From positions 5,893,501-5,957,500 of the forward strand of contig NZ_JARUBJ010000002.1 in assembly GCF_029626145.1 (NCBI RefSeq): a DNA stretch of 64,000 nt. Direction: 5' to 3'. The position numbers and the translations under genes were made by a program. The notes beneath the pieces were generated by a model. It did not search any database, was not told the DNA's origin, and saw only the letters and a program-made list of their open reading frames with translations. Source of the DNA: Micromonospora sp. WMMD961 (GTDB lineage Bacteria; Actinomycetota; Actinomycetes; Mycobacteriales; Micromonosporaceae). Below, one piece after another: positions 57,445-64,000 of this stretch. Numbering within the stretch: position 1 is the stretch's first letter; every line of letters begins with the position of its first letter.

Positions 57445-58775
57445 CGCTTCAACAGCCGGCGCGCGTCGGCGACCGTCACCACGGAACCCGTGACCAGCAC
57501 CCCGACCCCGCTCAACTCACCGGGGACGTCCTCCTCGGCCAGGGCCACCGCCAACTCGATGGCGTCCGGCATCTCCTCGGCCGAATCCACCCGCTCCTCG
57601 CCGAAGATCTCGACCGCCAGCGCGGCGAGTTCCTCAGTCGGCATTGCCCGTGGTGAGCTGTTGCGGGTGACCACCACGTGGTCGACGACCGGCTCCAGCA
57701 GCTCCAACAGCGCTTCCGCGTCCTTGTCGGCCAGTACGCCGAGCACGGCCACCAGCTTGCTGAACGCGAACTCCTCCTGGAGCGCGGTCACGGTGGCCTT
57801 CATGCCGTGCGGGTTGTGGGCACCGTCAAGCAGGACGGTCGGGGCGTTACGGACCCGCTCCAGCCGACCCGGGGAGCTGGTCGACGCGAAACCCTCCCGG
57901 ACCGCCTCGATGTCCAACTGACGTCGAGCCCCCGCACCGAGGAACGCCTCGACGGCGGCGAGCGCCACCGCCGCGTTCTGCGCCTGGTGGGCACCGTGCA
58001 GCGGAATGAAGACGTCGTCGTACACGCCACCCAGCCCTTGGAGGGTGAGCACCTGGCCGCCGACCGCGACCGCCCGACCCAGCACGCCGAACTCGCCGCC
58101 CTCCCGGGCGATGGTGGCCCCGACCTCGGCGCAGCGGTCGAGCAGGGGACCAGCGGCCTCCTCCTCCTGCGCCGCCGAGATCACGGTGGCCCCCGGGTGG
58201 ATGATGCCGGCCTTGGCCAGCGCGATGTCCTGGAGCGTGTCACCGAGCCACTCGGTGTGGTCCAGCCCGATCGGGGTGATCACACAGACGCCGGCCTGGA
58301 TCACGTTGGTGGCGTCCTCCGCGCCGCCGAGGCCCACCTCGACCACCGCGATGTCGACCGGGGCGTCGGCGAAGGTGGCGAACGCCAGCGCGGTGGTCAT
58401 GTCAAAGTACGTCAGCGGCTCGTCCGACCGTGCGTCGACCAACTCGGCGAGCGGCTTGATCTCCCGGTACACCGCCGCGAACCGCTCCTCGCTGACCGGC
58501 TCCCCGTCCAGGCTGATCCGCTCCCGCACGGTCTCCAGGTGCGGGCTGGTGTAGCGGCCGGTGTGCAGCCCGAACGCCCGCAGCAGCGAGTCGATCATCC
58601 GCGCGGTGGAGGTCTTGCCGTTGGTGCCGGTCAGGTGGATCGCCGGGTACGCCCGCTGCGGGCTGCCGAGCAGGTCGAGCAACGACTCGATGCGGTCCAG
58701 CTCGAAGACCATGCGGGTGAAACCACGGGCGTTCAGCTCCGCCTCGACGGCGGCGAAATCGGTACGGTCGGTCAC
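57441..58775 (-). CDS. folC: Bifunctional folylpolyglutamate synthase / dihydrofolate synthase
   Basis: A 444-residue Mur-ligase-type enzyme that adds glutamates to folate. LTGTNGKTSTARM (T49-T55) is the P-loop; VVEVGLGGAEDATN and LDGAHNPHGMKA are later conserved segments. GTG 58775 overlaps the valS stop by four bases, so the two genes are coupled. Confidence 0.95.
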   Translation of the reverse strand: MTDRTDFAAVEAELNARGFTRMVFELDRIESLLDLLGSPQRAYPAIHLTGTNGKTSTARMIDSLLRAFGLHTGRYTSPHLETVRERISLDGEPVSEERFAAVYREIKPLAELVDARSDEPLTYFDMTTALAFATFADAPVDIAVVEVGLGGAEDATNVIQAGVCVITPIGLDHTEWLGDTLQDIALAKAGIIHPGATVISAAQEEEAAGPLLDRCAEVGATIAREGGEFGVLGRAVAVGGQVLTLQGLGGVYDDVFIPLHGAHQAQNAAVALAAVEAFLGAGARRQLDIEAVREGFASTSSPGRLERVRNAPTVLLDGAHNPHGMKATVTALQEEFAFSKLVAVLGVLADKDAEALLELLEPVVDHVVVTRNSSPRAMPTEELAALAVEIFGEERVDSAEEMPDAIELAVALAEEDVPGELSGVGVLVTGSVVTVADARRLLKR

Positions 58776-61390
58776 GAGGAAAGTGTCTCCAGAGCAGCGT
58801 CGATCCGGACCAGGTCGGCCTCGGCGGTGGCGAGCCGGTCGCGGATCTTCGCGACCACCGGCTCGGGGGCCTTTCCGACGAAGGCGGGGTTGTCGAGCTT
58901 CGCCCGGGCCTGCGCGACCTCCTTCTCGGCGGCCGCACGGTCCTTCGTGAGCCGGGCTCGCTCGGCGGCCAGGTCGATCGACCCCCGGGTGTCCAACGCG
59001 ACACCGACCGAGCCGGGCATGGCCAGCGTGGCGCTCGCCTGGAAGTCGTCCCCGGCCGGGTCTAGCCGGACCAGCGAACGGATCAGTGGTTCGTGGGCGG
59101 CGATGCCCGCGCCGGTCAACCCGTCGAGGCGGGCGGCCACCCGCTGCGTCGGGCGCAGCCCCTGGTCCGAGCGGAACCGACGGATCTCGGTGACCACCCG
59201 CTGCACGCTGGCCAACTCGGCCTCGGCGGCGTCGTCGACGAGCGTCCGGTCGGCCGCCGGCCAGGCGACGGTCTGCACCGTCTCGCCGCCGGTCAACGCG
59301 AGCCACAGCTCCTCGGTGACGAACGGGATGACCGGGTGCAGCAGGCGCAGCAGCTGGTCGAGCACGTGCCCGAGCACCCGGCGGCTGACCTCCGCCCGCT
59401 CACCACCCTCGGCGAGCACCGGCTTGCTCAGCTCCACGTACCAGTCGCAGACGTCGTCCCAGGCGAAGTGGTACAGCAGGTCGCACACCTTCGCGAACTC
59501 GTACGCCTCGAACTGCTCGTCGACCTCGGCGGTGACGTGCGCCAGCCGGGACAGGACCCACCGGTCGACGGTGGAGAGCTGCTCGACGGGCGGCAGGTCG
59601 CCGCTGGTGTGCGCGCCGTTCATCAGCGCGAACCGGGTGGCGTTCCAGAGCTTGTTGCAGAAGTTACGCGAGCCCTGGCACCACTCCTCGCTGACCGGGA
59701 CGTCCTGACCGGGGTTCGCGCCCCGGGCCAGGGTGAACCGGGTGGCGTCGGCACCGTACCGGTCGATCCAGTCCAGCGGGTCGACCACGTTGCCGAACGA
59801 CTTCGACATCTTCTTGCCGAACTGGTCACGCACCATGCCGTGCAGCGCGACCACGTCGAAGGGCGGCCGGCCGTCCATCGCGTAGAGGCCGAACATCATC
59901 ATCCGGGCGACCCAGAAGAACAGGATGTCGTACCCGGTGACCAGCACGCTGGTCGGGTAGAACTTCGCCAGGTCCGGCGTCTGCTCGGGCCAGCCGAGGG
60001 TGGAGAACGGCCACAGGCCGCTGGAGAACCAGGTGTCCAGGACGTCCTCGTCCTGGTGCCAGCCGTCCCCGGTCGGCGGTTCCTCGTCCGGGCCGACGCA
60101 GACGATCTCGCCGGCCGGGCCGTACCAGACCGGGATGCGGTGCCCCCACCAGAGCTGACGGGAGATGCACCAGTCGTGCATGTTGTCGACCCAGGCGAAG
60201 TAGCGCTTGGCCAACTCGGCCGGCTCGATGCGGACCCGACCGTCGCGCACCGCGTCACCGGCCGCCTGGGCCAGCGGAGCGGTGTTGACGAACCACTGCA
60301 GCGACAACCGCGGCTCGACGGTCGTCTTGCAGCGCGAGCAGTGCCCGACCGCGTGCACGTACGGGCGCTTCTCGGCGACGATCCGGCCCTGCTCGCGCAA
60401 CGCCGCCACGATCGCGGGCCGCGCCTCGAACCGGTCCAGCCCTTCGAACGGCCCGGGCACGGTGATCACTCCGCGCTCGTCCATCACGGTCAGCGCGGGC
60501 AGGTCGTGGCGCTGGCCGATCTCGAAGTCGTTCGGGTCGTGGGCAGGCGTCACCTTGACCATGCCGGTGCCGAAGGACGGGTCGACGTGCGCGTCGGCCA
60601 CGATCGGAATCCGGCGGCCGGTCAGCGGCAGCTCGACCTCCGTGCCGATCAGGTGCTGGTAGCGCTCGTCGTCCGGGTGCACCGCCACCGCGGTGTCGCC
60701 CAGCATCGTCTCGGCCCGGGTGGTGGCCACCACGACCTCGTCGCTGTACCGGATGGAGATCAGCTCACCGTCGTCGTCGGTGTGCTCGACCTCGATGTCG
60801 GAGAGCGCGGTGAGACAGCGCGGGCACCAGTTGATGATCCGGTTGGCCCGGTAGATGAGACCGTCGTCGAAGAGCTTTTTGAAGATCGTTTGAACGGCGC
60901 GGGTCAGCCCCTCGTCCATGGTGAAGCGCTCGCGGTCCCAGTCGACGGAGTCACCGAGGCGACGCATCTGGCCCAGAATGGCACCACCGGACTCGGCCTT
61001 CCACTGCCAGACCCGCTCGACGAACTTCTCCCGGCCCAGGTCGTGCCGAGACAGACCCTCGGCGGCGAGCTGACGCTCGACCAGGTTCTGGGTGGCGATG
61101 CCGGCGTGGTCCATACCGGGCAACCACAGCGCCTCGAAGCCCTGCATCCGCTTACGCCGGGTCAACGCGTCCATCAGCGTGTGCTCGAACGCGTGGCCCA
61201 TGTGCAGTGAGCCGGTGACGTTCGGCGGCGGGATGACGATGGTGAAGGGGGGCTTCTCGCTGTCGGCGGAGGCCCGGAAGTGCCCGGCGGCTACCCACTG
61301 CTCGTACCGTCGCTGCTCTACCTCGCCCGGCTGGTACTGGCCGGCAAGGGTCGGGGCGTCGGGGCGGTGGGCATCCAGTCTCTCGGTCAC
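58772..61390 (-). CDS. valS: Valyl-tRNA synthetase
   Basis: An 872-residue class I synthetase. HMGH (residues 63-66) and GKKMSKSFGN (near 528) are the ATP-binding motifs; the CP1 editing domain (EVELPLTGRRIPIVADAHVD) lies between. The C-terminal arm is a coiled coil, RLTKDRAAAEKEVAQARAKL, as usual for ValRS. It heads the valS-folC-DUF4233 operon. I see no leader structure upstream. Confidence 0.96.
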   Translation of the reverse strand: MTERLDAHRPDAPTLAGQYQPGEVEQRRYEQWVAAGHFRASADSEKPPFTIVIPPPNVTGSLHMGHAFEHTLMDALTRRKRMQGFEALWLPGMDHAGIATQNLVERQLAAEGLSRHDLGREKFVERVWQWKAESGGAILGQMRRLGDSVDWDRERFTMDEGLTRAVQTIFKKLFDDGLIYRANRIINWCPRCLTALSDIEVEHTDDDGELISIRYSDEVVVATTRAETMLGDTAVAVHPDDERYQHLIGTEVELPLTGRRIPIVADAHVDPSFGTGMVKVTPAHDPNDFEIGQRHDLPALTVMDERGVITVPGPFEGLDRFEARPAIVAALREQGRIVAEKRPYVHAVGHCSRCKTTVEPRLSLQWFVNTAPLAQAAGDAVRDGRVRIEPAELAKRYFAWVDNMHDWCISRQLWWGHRIPVWYGPAGEIVCVGPDEEPPTGDGWHQDEDVLDTWFSSGLWPFSTLGWPEQTPDLAKFYPTSVLVTGYDILFFWVARMMMFGLYAMDGRPPFDVVALHGMVRDQFGKKMSKSFGNVVDPLDWIDRYGADATRFTLARGANPGQDVPVSEEWCQGSRNFCNKLWNATRFALMNGAHTSGDLPPVEQLSTVDRWVLSRLAHVTAEVDEQFEAYEFAKVCDLLYHFAWDDVCDWYVELSKPVLAEGGERAEVSRRVLGHVLDQLLRLLHPVIPFVTEELWLALTGGETVQTVAWPAADRTLVDDAAEAELASVQRVVTEIRRFRSDQGLRPTQRVAARLDGLTGAGIAAHEPLIRSLVRLDPAGDDFQASATLAMPGSVGVALDTRGSIDLAAERARLTKDRAAAEKEVAQARAKLDNPAFVGKAPEPVVAKIRDRLATAEADLVRIDAALETLSS

Positions 61391-61459
61391 CTGACAAGTC
61401 TACGGAGGGCTTCTCCGGACCTGACGTGCGCCACCTCTCGTTCGCGTACGGTGTCGGCT

Positions 61460-62146
61460 ATGTCCGACGCACATCTCACCGAGCGTTCGCTCGACGGCGG
61501 TCACGAGCCGGTCGAGCTGAGCGAGGAGCCGATCCAGCTCAGCACCCGAGACTCCGGGGGCGACCCCGACGAGCGGTCTGGCGGCTGGTCCCGCCGACGC
61601 AAGATCGGTTGGGCGGTCGCGTTGGTGGTCGGCCTCGCGGGCGCCGGTGTGCTGGGCGTCGGCGGATGGCGGGTGGCACAGCAGAAGGACACCCAACTGA
61701 CCTCACCCGATCGGGTGGCGGGCCTGACCCGGGACGACAGCGAACGGGCGAAGAGCACCGCCGACTACCTGCGCAGCGGCCTGGCGGCGAACATCGAGCT
61801 GGACCGCAGTTTCGGCACCGTCTACCGCGACCCGGCCGACGACAAGCGCTCGGTACTCATCTTCGGGGGCACCACCCTCCTGTGGCAGCCGGAGCGCGAC
61901 CTGGACAGCCTCTTCCGCCTGATGTCGGACGAGACCGGCTCGGTCAGCGGCCTGCGCGAGTCCCCCGCCGGTGACCTGGGCGGCGTGATGAAGTGCGGCA
62001 GCACCAGTGGCGAGGGCGGCGACTTCGCGGTGTGCGGCTGGGCCGACCACGGCAGCGTCGTGATCGCGATGTTCCCGGGCCGGTCGGTCACCGACGCCGG
62101 CGGCCTGATGCGCAACCTCCGCCAGGAGATGCAGACCCGAGGCTGA
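61460..62146 (+). CDS. Membrane protein with extracellular domain, 228 aa
   Basis: A charged N-terminus leads to one membrane helix near residues 49-72 (IGWAVALVVGLAGAGVLGVG). The exterior domain (RSVLIFGGTTLLWQPERDLD, FAVCGWADHGSVVIAMFPGR, VTDAGGLMRNLRQEM) matches the C-terminal domain of the gene at 48040-49293: FGGT, a paired C....C and WADHGSV/SVDHGSI. They are paralogues in an otherwise undescribed family. It faces away from valS, so it has its own promoter. Confidence 0.84.
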   Translation: MSDAHLTERSLDGGHEPVELSEEPIQLSTRDSGGDPDERSGGWSRRRKIGWAVALVVGLAGAGVLGVGGWRVAQQKDTQLTSPDRVAGLTRDDSERAKSTADYLRSGLAANIELDRSFGTVYRDPADDKRSVLIFGGTTLLWQPERDLDSLFRLMSDETGSVSGLRESPAGDLGGVMKCGSTSGEGGDFAVCGWADHGSVVIAMFPGRSVTDAGGLMRNLRQEMQTRG

Positions 62147-62220
62147 CCCACGCCCGCGGCGGGGACGATCAGCCAGGCAGCGGCGGGGCGAACCGCACCG
62201 ACGTCTTGTCCGCCCTCGGG

Positions 62221-62472
62221 TCAGGCCGGCGGGGTTGCCTCTCGGCCAGGGCGCTTCTTCGCGCCCTGGGGCGGCGTCGGCACGGTCCGGGCCTCCTGCA
62301 CTCGGATCTCGACGCGTAACCGGTGGGCGGCAGGGTGCCACATCTCCTCGAACGGACCCATGACCTCACCGCCGATGCCACGGCGACGTACCCGACTCCC
62401 CAGCCAGGTGAGGGCCCTCAGGATGGCGGCCACACAGGCCGCGACCAGCAGGAAGATCAGAACGTCGTCCAC
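62221..62472 (-). CDS. Small membrane protein, 83 aa
   Basis: GTG 62472 opens (M)DDVLIFLLVAACVAAILRAL, one membrane helix, followed by a basic exterior or cytoplasmic part (GSRVRRRGIGGEVMGPFEEM) and a proline-rich end. The longer frame to 62535 lacks a ribosome-binding site. No family is recognised. Confidence 0.65.
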   Translation of the reverse strand: MDDVLIFLLVAACVAAILRALTWLGSRVRRRGIGGEVMGPFEEMWHPAAHRLRVEIRVQEARTVPTPPQGAKKRPGREATPPA

Positions 62473-62626
62473 GGGCGTCAGCCTAGCCAGTGTGGACGGT
62501 GCCCCCTGCCAGGCCGTTTCCGATTGCGCTGACATGTCGGTCGAAGCAGGTGCGGCGTTGTGGAGGTCGTGCGGCGGAACCCGTCACGCAGAGGTCGGAT
62601 TGAGCTGGTCGCCGCGGCAGAAACGC

Positions 62627-62658
62627 AGAAAGGGTCACCCGACTGGGTGACCCTTTCT
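62627..62658 (-). terminator. rRNA operon terminator
   Basis: A perfect 14-bp stem AGAAAGGGTCACCC/GGGTGACCCTTTCT with a four-base loop, just past the 5S gene on the minus strand. Confidence 0.9.
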
Positions 62659-62668
62659 GAAAAGTTTG

Positions 62669-62787
62669 TCCGGCGGCGTCCTACTCTCCCACACCCTCAC
62701 GAGTGCAGTACCATCGGCGCTGGAGGGCTTAGCTTCCGGGTTCGGAATGTAACCGGGCGTTTCCCCTCCGCCATGACCGCCGTAACT
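62669..62787 (-). rRNA. rrf: 5S ribosomal RNA
   Basis: The minus strand reads GTTACGGCGGTCATGGCGGA at the 5' end and closes with GGACGCCGCCGGAC, the complementary helix I. The core CCCGGTTACATTCCGAACCC is the conserved 5S loop A/B region. Length of about 119 nt is normal. It follows 23S in the operon. Confidence 0.97.
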
Positions 62788-62871
62788 CTATGAACATATC
62801 AAACAACCCCGGGACACACACGCGGGTGTTCGCTCGTTCAGAGTTGCACAGTGGACGCGTAGCAGCTTAGT

Positions 62872-64000
<1,129 letters not shown>

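Overview
The window is high-GC actinobacterial DNA. Gene content and order point to Micromonosporaceae, probably Micromonospora. The ComEC/ComEA - DegV - phosphatase - RsfS - NadD block and the ValS - FolC - DUF4233 - Ndk - RNase E/G - L21 - L27 - Obg block follow the order known from Mycobacterium tuberculosis and other actinomycetes. The window also has the actinobacterial type of ileS T-box, a DUF397 protein and mycosin/WXG-like genes. The species is inferred, not proven.

Region 1 (1 to about 18,490) is the right part of an integrated temperate phage; its other end lies beyond the left edge. Leftward genes at the far left are late functions: HNH endonuclease, terminase small subunit, and the first codons of a probable large subunit. 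From about 4.0 to 16.8 kb a long rightward array carries mostly uncharacterised small genes plus a dNMP kinase, a flavin-dependent thymidylate synthase (ThyX), a DUF2786 protein and several membrane or zinc-binding miniproteins. It ends at a strong terminator (16,752-16,780). A leftward large serine integrase (16,794-18,452) abuts the host gene comEC. comEC is cut after about 420 codons, and the hybrid reading frame overlaps the integrase start codon by 4 nt.

Two repeated signals stand out in the prophage. Eleven intergenic copies of an approximately 80-nt element (4,429-11,230) each contain two covarying hairpins, an invariant GGCA loop that can pair with a downstream UGCC (pseudoknot), and the ribosome-binding site of the next gene. 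Separately, an 18-bp asymmetric motif, consensus GATACTGCAAGGCTGACA, recurs in intergenic DNA across the element and usually points with transcription. I recognise neither as a described family.

Region 2 (18.5-24.0 kb) is host comEC', comEA, a VOC protein, degV, a histidine phosphatase, rsfS and nadD. Region 3 (24.1-35.3 kb) is accessory: a PadR regulator with a palindromic operator, an FAD monooxygenase, aminopeptidase N, a DUF397 protein, a CYP152-type peroxygenase P450 next to a glycosyltransferase, an envelope/stress cluster (DUF3618, PF07332-like and a repeat protein), a DUF4383 protein and a GNAT acetyltransferase. Region 4 (35.3-48 kb) is obg, rpmA, rplU, a lipoprotein, the RNase E/G gene and two radical-SAM-associated genes; a small type VII secretion-like locus lies between those two. 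Region 5 (48-62.5 kb) holds a proline-rich membrane protein, plsC, ileS with its T-box leader, an acyltransferase, ndk, a membrane-VOC fusion, a DUF4233 gene, folC, valS and small membrane proteins. Region 6 (62.6-64.0 kb) is the end of an rRNA operon on the minus strand: 5S rRNA and the 3' part of 23S rRNA, cut by the window edge.
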